Notes: generated from the sequence alone by a model not told the origin. Counted from the stretch's first letter, positions 35,980 through 46,271 are shown. The stretch: 64,000 bases of DNA from Alkalicoccobacillus plakortidis (GCF_023703085.1 NZ_JAMQJY010000001.1:806001-870000); one strand, 5' to 3'. A program made the numbers and translations.

Positions 35980-37216
35980 TTATGTTGTATTTTGATTCGG
36001 TTCATGTCCATTTTCTCGCTTGAATGTCCTTTCAGCTGGTTGCATAACTTTTAATTTAACCATGACAACTGTACCTAAAAGTATAATTGAAGTCGTGAGC
36101 AGCAAACCTCGTACACCGTATAAACTCACAAGCCACCCACCAATAATAGGACCAATCATTGAACCAAGATACATGGCACTATTCGAGAATCCATACGTGC
36201 GACTTTCCATTCCTTGTGGTGCATGCATTCTAATAAGTGTATTTGCAGTTGGAAGTAGTCCCCCTAGGCATAAGCCGACAAAGAACCTTAGTACAATGAG
36301 TTGCCATATATCTGTGACAAACACCTGAGGTATGGTAAAAAGTGCGACACCTAATAAACAGTACACAAGTGTATGGTGTGCGCCTTTTCTGTCACTCACC
36401 CTACCAAGCCAAGCCGATGTCATAAAGTTTGCAAAGCCAGTCACTGACACCACAATCCCGGCGTAGAGAGAAACATTTGCAGCTTGGAGATAATTCCTCT
36501 ACATACAGAGATAACAATGGATTAACACCCATTATCGCAAATTGAATCAATAAAATCACAAGATAAATAGATAAAACAGGTTTTTTGGATGTGATTTTCT
36601 TAAACTCCATCATTGTACTCGTTTTTGTCTTTTCTTCTTTAGCTGGTGTGAAGTTCTCTTTTACAAACAGCGTTACCCCAATTGCAGCAATCAGAATAAA
36701 AGCACCTGTTATAAAAAAGACCATTCGATACCCAAATGCCTGTGACATTAATCCACCGAATAGAGGCCCACCAATTGCCCCTGCCACTGTACCAGATTGA
36801 AGAATTCCAAGAGCGTAGCCTGTGTGTTTTTTAGGTGTATTTGTACTCACTAACCCGATGGCAGTTGGTATAAATCCAGAGATTACACCATTTAATAACC
36901 TCAGAAACAAAAGACTTATTGGCCCAGTTGCTAAACCCGTTAAACTAATTACTATGGCCATTCCAAAGCCAGAACGTAAAATCATCAATTTCCGTCCATG
37001 TCTGTCCGCCATCCTTCCCCAAAATGGAGAAAAGATAAATGCTGTCAAAAAATTCGCTCCAAAAATAATGCCTGCCCACAAACTAATTTCCTTTGGATCA
37101 CTCATGCCTAACTCTTTAAGGTACAGAGGCAAAAAAGGCATGATCATCGACATTGCACTCATCACTAAAAAAGTGCACCCCGCCAGGATCCACACATTTC
37201 GTTTCCATGCTTCCAA
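35980..37216 (-). CDS. Major facilitator superfamily exporter (multidrug type, frameshifted)
   Basis: Proton-driven 12-segment transporter of about 411 residues. It starts (TTG) EAWKRNVWILAGC and has the MFS motif A GRMADRHGRKLM between segments 2 and 3, a central loop (about 195-215) and a repeat of the motif GRVSDRKGAHH in the second half. Drug:H+ antiporter type by similarity; substrate unknown. An extra base at 36484 (sense CCAAGC for CCAGC) breaks the frame; removal restores EELSPAANVSLYAG. TTG at 37216 with GAGGAAG upstream matches family starts. Confidence 0.85.
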
Positions 37217-37360
37217 TCCGATCACTTCCTCGTCTCTTCTATTATATATTTCGCGGGGCGAAACAATCAAGTGATCTGCCACTGATTAAAATCTCATTTT
37301 TTAAATGTTTTGTTGTTTTTCCAAGGCTAATCTCCGTTTTTCATACCATTTTGACGAAGA

Positions 37361-37388
37361 AAAAACCAAGTGAAAAATCCACTTGGTT
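37361..37388 (-). terminator. ylbG terminator, overlapping the stop codon
   Basis: AACCAAGTG (37364-37372) pairs with CACTTGGTT (37380-37388); TTTTTTC follows on the minus strand. The ylbG TAA lies in the stem. Confidence 0.75.
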
Positions 37389-37665
37389 ATATACCCATTT
37401 TATAATCATATTCTTTTGCTTTATCTGGTTTGGCATTTTGGTAGTCTGTTTTTATAAAGGGTCTCATCGACGGTTTAACTTCACGAACAAAATGAAAACC
37501 ACGTAACTTATCCATTGTTTCCTCAATGTGATCTTGGTTACAATAAAAAACAACGTATTTCATTTTTTTGGAGACATAATGAACATTCCCAAATCGCCTT
37601 AGCTGCCTGGCAAATTTCAGTGATGTTAACCATACGACAATACCTTGACGTTGCCCACTCATCAT
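37387..37665 (-). CDS. ylbG: YlbG, DUF2129 family cytosolic protein
   Basis: A 92-residue protein (MMSGQRQGIVVWLTSLKFAR ... KAKEYDYKMGI) matching the YlbG/UPF0298 family, with the conserved GNVHYVSKKMKYVVFYCN core. Function unknown. ATG at 37665 with GAGGAG 9 nt upstream; a longer in-frame start has no ribosome site. Confidence 0.9.
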   Translation of the reverse strand: MMSGQRQGIVVWLTSLKFARQLRRFGNVHYVSKKMKYVVFYCNQDHIEETMDKLRGFHFVREVKPSMRPFIKTDYQNAKPDKAKEYDYKMGI

Positions 37666-37796
37666 CTTATTATTCTCCTCATCTAATTCATTCAACATAA
37701 TTTTATCATGAGCTATTTTCACTTATCAACTATGATTCGCTCTGTTAGTACGTTACCCTAAAGGTACATTCATATCCAGTAAAGGAGTGAACGATC

Positions 37797-38090
37797 TTGC
37801 TTGATTCTTATTACTCTCAGTTCATTCAAACATTACCGCACTATTCAATCAAAATGAAAGCAATTGGCGGTTATTATTTCTTATATGTACGATCAAATGA
37901 AAACGAAACGAAAACAAAGGAATCCATTCAATCAGCTGCCTCAGATATTACTAAACAAACCTTGTTAACGTTTGAATGCGAATCTGTACGCACAGTAAAT
38001 GGGATCCATGTCTTTCGTTTTAGGTTCCTTGTGCCTAGGGAAAAGATGTTTTGCTGTGGCAATGAATGTCCGAACTGCATCCGCTTTTAA
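37797..38090 (+). CDS. Small protein with Cys-rich C-terminus (unknown)
   Basis: A 97-residue soluble protein starting (TTG) LDSYYSQFIQTLPHYSIK with a mixed alpha/beta middle and a C-terminal MFCCGNECPNCIRF. The CC-x4-C-x2-C tail could bind a metal or Fe-S cluster (inference). I do not recognise a family. TTG with AAAGGAG 9 nt upstream. It converges on ricF (ylbF), whose product also ends in a Cys-rich tail. Confidence 0.65.
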   Translation: MLDSYYSQFIQTLPHYSIKMKAIGGYYFLYVRSNENETKTKESIQSAASDITKQTLLTFECESVRTVNGIHVFRFRFLVPREKMFCCGNECPNCIRF

Positions 38091-38120
38091 AAAAGAAAAC
38101 GGCATAAGGCCGTTTTCACT
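38091..38120. terminator. Bidirectional terminator between 37797 gene and ricF
   Basis: GAAAACGGC (38095-38103) pairs with GCCGTTTTC (38109-38117) in the 33-bp gap between two converging genes. Confidence 0.65.
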
Positions 38121-38123
38121 ATG

Positions 38124-38564
38124 TTATCCGCAACTACAGCCTCCGCCAGAGCCGCAGCCTCCGCTACAAGACATGTTATCAAAAAAAGGATTGCCTGTTG
38201 GAACTTTTATCGTCTCTGAAACCGAATGAGCAATCAACCCACTAATTTCATTCAACAGAAATTCAAGTTCTTTTTCTGCATCTTTAAAGGCTTTAACGAG
38301 TTCGTGCTTATCCATGCTTCGCTTAAGTTGGCGTATTTCTTTTGACACCCGCTCATAATCAGGATGGTATTTCCCAAATCGTTGAACTTCTTCGTGCATA
38401 TCTTTCATCTGATTAAAATCATTAATCAGCTTTTGAGCCTCAGTACTTGCACGTAGTTCATCTCTAGCCTGTATATATTCATCAAAGGTCTCAGAATGAA
38501 TAATCATATCAGTTAAACCTTCTGTTTCAGTTAATAGCTCCATTTCACTAATGGTAGCGAGCAT
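38124..38564 (-). CDS. ricF: RicF (YlbF), subunit of the Y-complex
   Basis: With RicA (YmcA) and RicT (YaaT) forms the Y-complex, which aids RNase Y mRNA maturation and affects competence, biofilm and sporulation; the complex carries Fe-S clusters. 146 residues of the YlbF/DUF964 helical family (TETEGLTDMIIHSETFDEYI, KLINDFNQMKDMHEEVQRFG) plus a C-terminal Cys/Gly tail CSGGCGSGGGCSCG. ATG at 38564 with GGGGGTG upstream. Confidence 0.9.
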   Translation of the reverse strand: MLATISEMELLTETEGLTDMIIHSETFDEYIQARDELRASTEAQKLINDFNQMKDMHEEVQRFGKYHPDYERVSKEIRQLKRSMDKHELVKAFKDAEKELEFLLNEISGLIAHSVSETIKVPTGNPFFDNMSCSGGCGSGGGCSCG

Positions 38565-38722
38565 TTTAGCACCCCCTAGCAAGAAGTATAGCACGTCTTA
38601 GGGTGCGTTCATACCTATATATGGACTTTTGTTGAACCTTTTCATTTATCATTGACTTTGATGAATAGCGGCACTATAATTCATTGAATTTAGTTGTACG
38701 TAGAGAGGGCGTTGCGTGAGTT

Positions 38723-39484
38723 ATGAAACTGGTTACATTCAATCCATTTCGAACAATTGGGCTACCTGGCCTGCATTATATTAAACCAGAGAATATGTTT
38801 GCAGAAAAACAACAGATTGAAGAAGCGGATGTTTGCTTATTCCCTGAGAATTGGCAAGTGAATGCGCTTGTTTACGGGATGAAGAAAAAGATCTTTCCAA
38901 GTATCCAATCTATCCAATTAGGTTTTAATAAAATTGAAATGACAAGAGCACTTTGGAGTGTTGCACCTGAATTAGTCCCAAAAACGGTCATACTCGGTCG
39001 AAATCGGGATACATTCCAAAAAGTTCTCAATGATTTCCCTTTTCCGTTTGTTGCCAAAGAAGTTCGCAGTTCTATGGGACGTGGCGTCTTTTTAATTGAA
39101 AACGAAAAACAATTTCGCGAATACAGCGATCAAAACCCAACCTATTATATTCAGGAATACTTACCGATCGAACGTGACTTACGTGTTTGTATAGTTGGAG
39201 ACAAAGCAATCGCATCGTATTGGCGCGAAAATAAAAACACGTTTAAAAATAACGTTGCACAAGGCGGTCGCATCATCTTTGATGACGTGCCAGAAGAAGC
39301 TGTGCAAGTTGCAGTTGATACTGCCAAATCACTTGGCATTGACCATGCTGGATTTGATTTAATTGTAGTTGACGACCAATATTATATCCTTGAATTTAAC
39401 ACTTTGTTTGGTAACCAAGGCTTTCAAGAATTAAACGTATCAGTTGAACAAGAAATTGCGAAATATTTGGGTTTAAACAAATAA
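38723..39484 (+). CDS. RimK-like ATP-grasp protein
   Basis: A 253-residue ATP-grasp enzyme. Visible motifs: PFPFVAKEVRSSMGRGVFLI (ATP-binding Lys and glycine-rich loop, about 111-130), YYIQEYLPIERDLRVCIVG, HAGFDLIVVDD and YILEFNTLFGNQGF (Mg-binding Glu/Asn). Such enzymes ligate an amino acid or peptide to a carboxylate; the substrate is unknown. The gene is present at this ylb position in several Bacillus. ATG start near GAGTT, with the clearer AGAGAGGG 14 nt upstream. Confidence 0.82.
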   Translation: MKLVTFNPFRTIGLPGLHYIKPENMFAEKQQIEEADVCLFPENWQVNALVYGMKKKIFPSIQSIQLGFNKIEMTRALWSVAPELVPKTVILGRNRDTFQKVLNDFPFPFVAKEVRSSMGRGVFLIENEKQFREYSDQNPTYYIQEYLPIERDLRVCIVGDKAIASYWRENKNTFKNNVAQGGRIIFDDVPEEAVQVAVDTAKSLGIDHAGFDLIVVDDQYYILEFNTLFGNQGFQELNVSVEQEIAKYLGLNK

Positions 39485-39527
39485 AAAAACACAGGAAGCC
39501 TTTAAGAACTGAAGGTTTCCTGTGTTT
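39485..39527. terminator. Terminator between ATP-grasp gene and ylbE
   Basis: AAACACAGGAA-g-CCTT pairs with AAGG-t-TTCCTGTGTTT. It overlaps the last codons of ylbE and directly follows the ATP-grasp stop. Confidence 0.7.
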
Positions 39528-39768
39528 GTGCTACGGTATCCTGCCCCATTTTCAACATTTCCATCATCATCATGGCTAAGCCTAAATTGGACTGCATTCT
39601 CTCTACACGTTGAGGGAATGTACGTCCATAAAAATAATTCGCTTCTTTTTCAAGAGACTGGAGAGCAGATGGATCTCTTGAAAGTTTTCGATACCATTGA
39701 GGGTTTTGGCGAACAAACAAACGAAATTCCTGATTCTCATTTAATAAGCGGATAATTTCCGGCCTCAT
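39502..39768 (-). CDS. ylbE: YlbE-like protein
   Basis: An 88-residue helical protein starting MRPEIIRLLNENQEFRLFVR with QWYRKLSRDPSALQSLE and a Met-rich segment (LAMMMMEMLKMG). Matches the YlbE family; function unknown. 24 bp after ylbD, likely cotranscribed. Confidence 0.85.
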   Translation of the reverse strand: MRPEIIRLLNENQEFRLFVRQNPQWYRKLSRDPSALQSLEKEANYFYGRTFPQRVERMQSNLGLAMMMMEMLKMGQDTVAQTQETFSS

Positions 39769-39792
39769 ACCACACTCATCCTCTCCAATTAG

Positions 39793-40239
39793 TCACGTCG
39801 AAACGAAAAAGGGCTGGTCTGAATTTGACCTTGTTTCCTGTCCTTCCGACCGCTGAAAGCTTTGAATAAGTGTCTGGACATTTCCTAATACTGAACTAAA
39901 CTGAGCTAAATGATTTTGTAGGTCTTGCACATTCATTTTTTTGACCATACCCATAATCTGTCCCATAAACTCAGCAGCTTGCCCTGGTTCTGTTTGTTCG
40001 TTGTTTTCACTACTGCTACTACTACTTGATTGAGGTTCCTCCTGATGCACATATTGCTCACTTGCATCTGCCTTAAACTGGTCCCACTGACTGTGGTCAG
40101 CACCCAAAACGGTCCACTCCTCATAATATGCTTGGAGTGATTTATTCCCTAAACGAATCTCGTTTGTGAGTTTAGGATGCTCCCGGACAAAGGCTTTAAA
40201 TTCCTGCACACTTGGATGAAGCTCATGTGAGGACACCAT
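39793..40239 (-). CDS. ylbD: YlbD, putative spore coat protein
   Basis: A 148-residue YlbD-family protein: N-terminal HPSVQEFKAFVREHPKLTNE, WDQFK, a low-complexity Ser/Glu/Gln linker and a helical C-terminal half (FMGQIMGMVKKMNVQDLQNH). The family is annotated as coat protein by association; evidence is thin. First gene of ylbD-ylbE. Confidence 0.82.
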   Translation of the reverse strand: MVSSHELHPSVQEFKAFVREHPKLTNEIRLGNKSLQAYYEEWTVLGADHSQWDQFKADASEQYVHQEEPQSSSSSSSENNEQTEPGQAAEFMGQIMGMVKKMNVQDLQNHLAQFSSVLGNVQTLIQSFQRSEGQETRSNSDQPFFVST

Positions 40240-40371
40240 GTCTACCTCACCACCCTTTCCCGTATAGTACTATTTTAGAAAAAAGCCTAGTCCATAGTTC
40301 GTCTTTTTTGAAAATTACTTGCTTTTATTTGTTACAATATAAAAGCTACATATCATTCAGGGGGTTTTTTA

Positions 40372-40872
40372 ATGGAACAAGTCACAAAACAAAACGTACA
40401 AAAGCAGTTTGAGCAATTCATTCAAACGGCAACCAATGAAGATCGCAGTATTTTATCTAAGATTCTTGATAATCTCCAACAAAAAAAGGACTCCACTGGG
40501 TCCTATTTATCTGCTATTATCAAAATGGAAAAATCTTCATTACAAGATAAAGAGCTTGAAATTACATTACCTGTACATCCAATTGTCTATAATTCATTAG
40601 ATATGGTCCATGGCGGCATTACCGCAACACTAGCCGATTCAGCAATGGGAACTCTTGTACATCAATTACTTCCAGATCACCAGACAGCTGTCACGTCCAA
40701 TCTTTCCGTGCAGTACATTCGCCCAGGTACAGGTGATTACTTGCGCTGCAGGGCTTCTGTCACACATCAAGGCAGACAATTGTGTGTAACAGAAGCCAAA
40801 ATTGTCGATAATCGCAATAAATTAGTGGCAACAGCACAAGGAACATTTATGGTCATACCAAAAGCTAAATAA
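40372..40872 (+). CDS. PaaI-type hotdog-fold thioesterase
   Basis: A 166-residue acyl-CoA thioesterase-like protein. A helical N-terminus (about 1-45) precedes the hotdog domain with MVHGGITATLADSAMGTLVH (the catalytic Asp and HGG signature), SNLSVQYIRPGTGDYLRC and VATAQGTFMVI. Substrate unknown. ATG with GGGGG upstream. Ends 4 bp from the end of ylbC, convergent. Confidence 0.85.
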   Translation: MEQVTKQNVQKQFEQFIQTATNEDRSILSKILDNLQQKKDSTGSYLSAIIKMEKSSLQDKELEITLPVHPIVYNSLDMVHGGITATLADSAMGTLVHQLLPDHQTAVTSNLSVQYIRPGTGDYLRCRASVTHQGRQLCVTEAKIVDNRNKLVATAQGTFMVIPKAK

Positions 40873-40876
40873 ATGA

Positions 40877-41945
40877 TTACTCAGCAGGGGTCAGGAAATT
40901 TTGAGTGAAACTCTTTTCATAGACCCCTACTCCTAGTTCAGTAAACCCCTCATGTAAAAGATTCACACGATGCCCTTCACTATTCAGCCAACCTTCAACG
41001 GCCGCCGCGCCATCTACATAATTCAGAGCAATATTTTCTCCAAGCCGTCTTAAATGGTACTTCTCCAGCAATAAATCTTGCATCAAGCTTTCCATACATA
41101 GGAGAAATATGGTCAAAATAATCATTTACTACCATATCTAAGCTATGCTTATAGGCGATATTACGAACATCTTCATTCCATTTATATGGTTCCAATCCAT
41201 GCTTTCTGCGAATCATATTTGTTAAATGGAAGATTTGCTTTTCTTCGCCAACCTCGATTGCTTTCCATTCTTCACTAGAAAGAGTTTTCTCTTCCGGAAT
41301 GGTTCCACGATAAGTCATCCAATATGGTTTTTGTTTAAGTAACATATCGGTTGTTAATAATCTGACCGTAGATAATTCACTTGTATGTATATCAAAGTAC
41401 AATTGAAGCCAGTTATCCCCATACTCAATTAACGGTCTAGCGCGAATATCCTCTTCGGTCAACCGAAACTGAAAGGTTCCGCTATCATTCTTAACCTCTA
41501 AGGTTGTTTCAAACTCATTCTCTGATGAAAGATTTTCATACGTAAGTTGTCCATCAAAAATTGGATCTGAGAGTTCGTCACCCATATAATAACAGGTTAC
41601 AACATTGCCATCAGCAACTCCGGCTTGTAAATAGGAATGACTATTAATTGGATAGATCCACCACTCATACCCATACGAAGAAGGGTCTTTACGCTCTGGC
41701 TCTCCAAATGCTTGTTTAAGCTCATCTTCAGTCATGTCAATCAACTGATCCAGAACAACTCCAGATTCGCCTCTACGCCCCTCTAACGCCTCTTCTGATG
41801 GAACTTGCTTCTCTTGAAGCTGATCCTGTTTGAAAGGTGTCTCAGCAAACCATCGCTGCACCTCATCCTTTTGTGTTACTTCTACTATCATAATCACTAG
41901 AATAAGTAACAAGGCGGCTAACAAGCCTAGCCGTTTGCCCATCAT
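40877..41945 (-). CDS. ylbC: YlbC, CAP-domain secreted protein (frameshifted)
   Basis: About 355 residues: N-terminal membrane anchor or signal (GLLAALLLILVIMIV), CAP-associated N-terminal domain (about 50-190) with LDQLIDMTEDELKQAFGEPERK, and a C-terminal CAP/SCP domain (LTNMIRRKHGLEPYKWNEDV, AYKHSLDMVVNDYFDHIS). An extra base at 41042 (sense GGCTTGGAG for GGCTGGAG) breaks the frame before TAGENIALNY; the rest (GWLNSEGHRVNLLHEGFTELG) is in the next frame. AAAGGAG upstream of ATG 41945/41942. Located on the cell surface; function unknown. Confidence 0.88.
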
Positions 41946-42164
41946 AATCACTCCTTTGTCATAACCCTAACAAAAAAGTTCGTAATTCTTCTCTACTTCC
42001 CTTTCTCTACTTATGTAAACTTCTGTCTATTATCGTAGAAATAAGAGGTGGATACGCCTTTATTCTGTTTGGTTAAAAGAAAAACAATTCATTTATTGCA
42101 AGCTGATGCATTTCATACTATCATAATTATAGAAAACATGCAGAACAAAAGGGGTGTATTAATA

Positions 42165-42518
42165 ATGAAATTTGATGAAACCGGTTTCGAAGGTCAAGAA
42201 GTTAAATTTGCTCATATTCGACACGCTGCGGAAGCAAGTGGATTTGTACATGCAGAACAATGGGATTATGAGCGCGCTACATTTGATTACAAAATTGTTA
42301 ATCAAGGTGATACATACTATTTACGAGTCCCTATTTATGCTATTAAAGGCGATATCCCTAAGAACGAAACGATTTGTCGAATGATGACACCATTACTCGG
42401 AAAGCACTATTACCCTCACGGTGTAGAATACGCGGGAGAAGACTTTCCTGAATCAGTTGTAACAAAATCTCAATCAAAACTTGACCTACTTAAACATACG
42501 CTTGAGCAAGAGGTTTAG
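42165..42518 (+). CDS. YugN-like family protein
   Basis: A 117-residue protein starting MKFDETGFEGQEVKFAHIRH with QWDYERATFDYK and MTPLLGKHYYPHGVEY, the YugN signature. Function unknown; soluble. ATG at 42165 with AAGGGGTG upstream; the longer in-frame ATG lacks a ribosome site. Confidence 0.85.
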   Translation: MKFDETGFEGQEVKFAHIRHAAEASGFVHAEQWDYERATFDYKIVNQGDTYYLRVPIYAIKGDIPKNETICRMMTPLLGKHYYPHGVEYAGEDFPESVVTKSQSKLDLLKHTLEQEV

Positions 42519-42581
42519 TTTTAATTTTTTTCAAAAAAGGAGTCTTCGGATTCTCCTTTCGCTACATTTTTTATAAATACA

Positions 42582-42620
42582 AATAACGAACGTTCCTGAT
42601 TTCAAGGAACGTTCGTTATT
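42582..42620. terminator. Terminator between yugN-like gene and DUF420 gene
   Basis: Perfect 15-bp stem AATAACGAACGTTCC with its complement, followed by TTGG on plus. A weaker hairpin AGGAG-...-CTCCT lies at about 42535-42557. Belongs to the ACGAACG-type hairpins seen elsewhere in the window. Confidence 0.7.
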
Positions 42621-42658
42621 TTGGTTTATCTAACTACTTTTGCTCCAGTCTCTTCTTT

Positions 42659-43203
42659 TTAATAATAAGGAGCAATCATAATATAAACTAACACTCCAGT
42701 TAAGCTAACATATAACCAAAGTGGCATGGTCCACGCGCAATCTTTTTGTGACGTTCATTTTCCATGTTCCACGCTCTAGTGACCGTAGTAAGCGCTAGTG
42801 GCACAATCACAGCCGCAAGAACGATATGAGTGATTAGAATAAAATAATAAACGTAGCGTAAGAACCCTTCTCCACCATAAGCTGTGGACGATGATAAAAA
42901 GTGATGTGCTACATACGTGACCAAAAATAAGGTCGTTGTAGTAAAAGCAGCATAGATAAAACGTCTGTGTAATGTCACATTACGCTTTAAAATGGAGATT
43001 AACGCTGCTAACAAAAATAAAAAGGTAAAACTATTAAAGATAGCATTAAACAACGGCAAAAGCTTTACATCAAAAGCATCAAAGTTTTCATAACCAGGCA
43101 TACCTGACAATACAGCAACTAATCCATTAACAATAATTGTTACAATTATGATTAGTGGTTTATAATTTCTTTTTTTGTGTGAAGACAACGTTTCTGACAC
43201 CAT
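42659..43203 (-). CDS. DUF420 membrane protein (CtaM-like oxidase assembly factor, frameshifted)
   Basis: About 181 residues with five membrane segments; conserved His residues in LKRNVTLHRRFIY and VAHHF. DUF420 proteins next to heme-copper oxidase genes (CtaM) help oxidase maturation. A base is missing near 42732 (sense GCGTGGACC for GCGTTGGACC); restoring it gives KIARWTMPLWLYVSLTG and a proper end ...MIAPYY. Located 200 bp after ctaF, with a hairpin between, so it may be transcribed separately. B. subtilis has ctaG here instead. Confidence 0.82.
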
Positions 43204-43338
43204 TACCTCTCCCTTTCAATTAAAGCCTATCCATTCAATTTGAATTATACACCCAGAAAGATACTAGAAACAACGTAAGGCGTCACAATCTAATGAACTT
43301 TCATGACGTGGGATGAAAAGACAGAATTAAACAAATAA

Positions 43339-43380
43339 AACGACGAACGGTCCAATAAAGGATCATTCGTCGCTTTTTTT
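43339..43380. terminator. Terminator of the ctaCDEF operon (ACGAACG-type hairpin)
   Basis: CGACGAACGGTCC pairs with GGATCATTCGTCG; CGTTTTATT follows on the minus strand and CTTTTTTT on the plus. It lies 30 bp after the ctaF stop. Confidence 0.75.
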
Positions 43381-43409
43381 ACAAATACTTTTACTCAACC
43401 ATTTCCTAC

Positions 43410-43754
43410 TTAATACTTCGTCACTCCGATTAACAGCATCAAAGCAACAATCGTAGGCAGTGTGATAAAAATCCCGGTAATCATAAATACATTGACCCAC
43501 GCATGATCTTTATCCTTCATATGCATAAAGAACAATAGCTGTAACGCCAATTGTACAACAGCCAGAATTAAGATGAACGGGATCGCTAATGTACGTGGAA
43601 CGAAGTCAGTGGCAACCGCTGCAAATGCCAAAAAGGTTAAGAAAATCATAAGCGCAAAAGCAACAATTTGCTTTTTTATCTCGGCTTTATGAGATCTTTT
43701 CTCTTCGTTTGTCATTGCACTCGTTTCAAAGCTCTCACTTAAATGGTCAGCCAT
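43410..43754 (-). CDS. ctaF: Cytochrome c oxidase subunit IV (CtaF)
   Basis: A 114-residue subunit with three membrane segments (about 29-50, 55-77, 86-110) and the MHMKDKDHAW loop typical of COX4/CtaF of caa3 oxidases. It begins 4 bp after ctaE, in the conserved ctaCDEF order. Confidence 0.92.
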   Translation of the reverse strand: MADHLSESFETSAMTNEEKRSHKAEIKKQIVAFALMIFLTFLAFAAVATDFVPRTLAIPFILILAVVQLALQLLFFMHMKDKDHAWVNVFMITGIFITLPTIVALMLLIGVTKY

Positions 43755-43758
43755 ACAA

Positions 43759-44379
43759 TCAACCTCCTACTCCCATAAGATAAACAACTGTGAAGATAAA
43801 TACCCAAACGACATCAATAAAGTGCCAGTACAAACTTGCTAAATAGAACTTTGGCGCATTTGTTAATGTGATGCCTGAGCGTGAATAGCGGATAATTAAT
43901 AAAATCATCCAGCACAATCCAAATGTAACGTGTGCTCCATGCAAGCCGACTAGCGAATAGAATGCACTAGAAAATGCACTGGTTGTAAACCCAAAATCGT
44001 AATGTGTTACATACTGATAGAATTCATAGATCTCCATTCCTAGAAAACCTAGTCCAAGCACAACCGTAATCGATAGCCACGTCATCATTGAACGAAAATT
44101 GTTCTTTTTCATCGCTGACATCGCCAAAACACTAGTTAAACTACTTGTTAGTAGCAACATCGTCATGATAAAAACTAAGTCTAGATGAAAAATATCGGCA
44201 GAAGTTGGCCCATCTGCAGTTCCATTACGAAGCCCTAAATAGGTTCCGAAAAATGTAGCAAATAGAATTGTCTCCCCACCAAGGAAAAACCAGAACCCAA
44301 GAAATTTATTCTTCCCTTCAAGTGTTGCTCTTTCGGGATGTGACGGGAGACCATTAGACATATCAACTGATCCAGACAT
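43759..44379 (-). CDS. ctaE: Cytochrome c oxidase subunit III (CtaE)
   Basis: About 206 residues, five membrane segments, with FLGFWFFLGGETILFATFFG, GLHGAHVTFGL and LYWHFIDVVWVFIF, the COX3 signatures. ATG at 44379 with GGGGGAAA upstream is adjacent to the ctaD stop. Part of the caa3 complex. Confidence 0.95.
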   Translation of the reverse strand: MSGSVDMSNGLPSHPERATLEGKNKFLGFWFFLGGETILFATFFGTYLGLRNGTADGPTSADIFHLDLVFIMTMLLLTSSLTSVLAMSAMKKNNFRSMMTWLSITVVLGLGFLGMEIYEFYQYVTHYDFGFTTSAFSSAFYSLVGLHGAHVTFGLCWMILLIIRYSRSGITLTNAPKFYLASLYWHFIDVVWVFIFTVVYLMGVGG

Positions 44380-44380
44380 T

Positions 44381-46247
44381 CTACTTTTCCCCCTTTTTAG
44401 GTAATTCACGCTTAATTTGTTCAATTGGCACGTGATAACCGTGATCTTCTTTTATTGATCGTATTGCCATACAGCCGAATGTAATCGCAAATCCAGCAAC
44501 TACTACAATCCATGGATTAATAATAGGGTTATCCATTTCAAGCATAATCAAACCAAACCCTAAGAAATATAGACCAATAGAGATGATAAGCGGAAGTATT
44601 GAACCATTCGGCATATGAATTTCTTGAATTGGTTCTGCCGGTTTCATCGTGCCATCACCGTGAATTTTTTCATAAAACAACGGATCTAGAGAACGTACCT
44701 GTGGAGTTTGAGCAAAGTTATACTCTGGTACAGGTGTTGGTGTTGCCCATTCCAATGTTCTTGCATCCCACGGATCAGCATCTGTTACTCTTTCACCTTT
44801 AAAGGCTGAGTAAATGATATTCACAACTAAAAGGATAATACCTGCAGTCATGAAAAACGTTCCAATTGTACTGACCATATTATACGCATCTAGGCCTTGA
44901 TCTTTTAGATAGGTAAATACTCGTCTTGGCATACCCATCAAACCTAATAAATGCTGAATAAAAAATGTCAGATGGAACCCGATATAAAATATGGCGAAAA
45001 ACCATTTCCCTAAAGTCTCGTTTAATTTGTGACCAAACATTTTTGGATACCAGTAGAATAATCCAGCAAATAATGCTAATACAATCCCACCAACAATGAT
45101 GTAGTGAAAATGAGCTACTACAAAATAGGTATCATGATAAAGATAGTCTACCGGCGCCATTGCTAGCATGACCCCAGTTACTCCACCTAGAACGAAGGTA
45201 GGAACAAAGGAAGACGCAAATAGCATCGCTGTATTAAACGTAATCTTTCCGCCCCACATCGTAAAGAGCCAGTTAAAGATCTTGATACCTGTTGGAACCG
45301 CAATGGTCATTGTAGCTACCGCAAATACTGAGTTAGCTACAGGTCCCATACCTACAGTGAACATATGGTGAGCCCAAACCATAAATCCTAAAAACGCAAT
45401 GATCATTGTGGCAAATACCATTGCCGTATAACCAAACAAACGCTTTCTAGAAAAGGCAGGAATGACCTCTGAAATAATACCAAATGCAGGTAGAACAAGA
45501 ATATAAACCTCTGGGTGACCAAAAATCCAGAAGATATGTTGCCAAATAACTACGTTTCCTCCAACGCTTGGCACAAAGAATTGTGCATCAAATATCCGCT
45601 CAAGCATTAAAAGAGCAAGACCTGCTGCAAGAGGAGTAAATGCAAATAGAATTAGTGTTGAAGAAATAAAAGACGTCCACACAAATAGTGGTAGTCGCAT
45701 CATACTCATTCCAGGTGCTCTCATATTCACAATGGTTACAAGGAAGTTAATCGCAGAGATTAATGTTCCAATCCCTGATACCTGTAAACCAAGCACATAA
45801 AAATCAATACCTAAGCGGTCTTGAGTAGATAACGGTACATATGCTGTCCAACCAGCATCTGGCCCTCCACCAAAAAACCAACTAGTACTTAATAAAAGTC
45901 CTCCAGATAAGAAAATCCAGAATCCTAATGCATTTACAAATGGGAATGCTACATCACGAGCCCCTATTTGTAACGGTATAAAATAGTTCATAAATGCAAA
46001 TAGTAACGGTGTAGCTGCTAGGAATAACATAATGGTTCCGTGCATTGTAATAAACTCATTAAACGTTTGACCGCTTAAGAATGTATTCTCAGGAAACATT
46101 AATTGAATTCTCATAAATACAGCCATTAAACCTGCTTTACAGAAAAATAGCGTTCCAAGCTATTAAATACATAATGCCTAGTTTTTTATGGTCAACGGTT
46201 GTTAACCAATCCATGATGACACTTTTCTCTTGTTTGACTGCTGCCAA
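44381..46247 (-). CDS. ctaD: Cytochrome caa3 oxidase subunit I (CtaD, frameshifted)
   Basis: Catalytic subunit with heme a, heme a3 and CuB. About 621 residues, 12 or more membrane segments. Ligand motifs: MHGTIMLFL (heme a His), WQHIFWIFGHPEVYIL (CuB His and the His-Tyr crosslink region), WAHHMFTVG and YFVVAHFHYIIVGG. An extra base at 46157 (sense ATAGCTTGGAAC for ATAGCTGGAAC) breaks the first 30 codons; removal restores KLGIMYLIAGTLFF. TTG start at 46247 with AAAGGAGG upstream; the codons from there (AAVKQEKSVIMDWLTTVDHK) match the family. Confidence 0.95.
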
Positions 46248-46271
46248 TGTCTTAAACCTCCTTTTCCTTTA

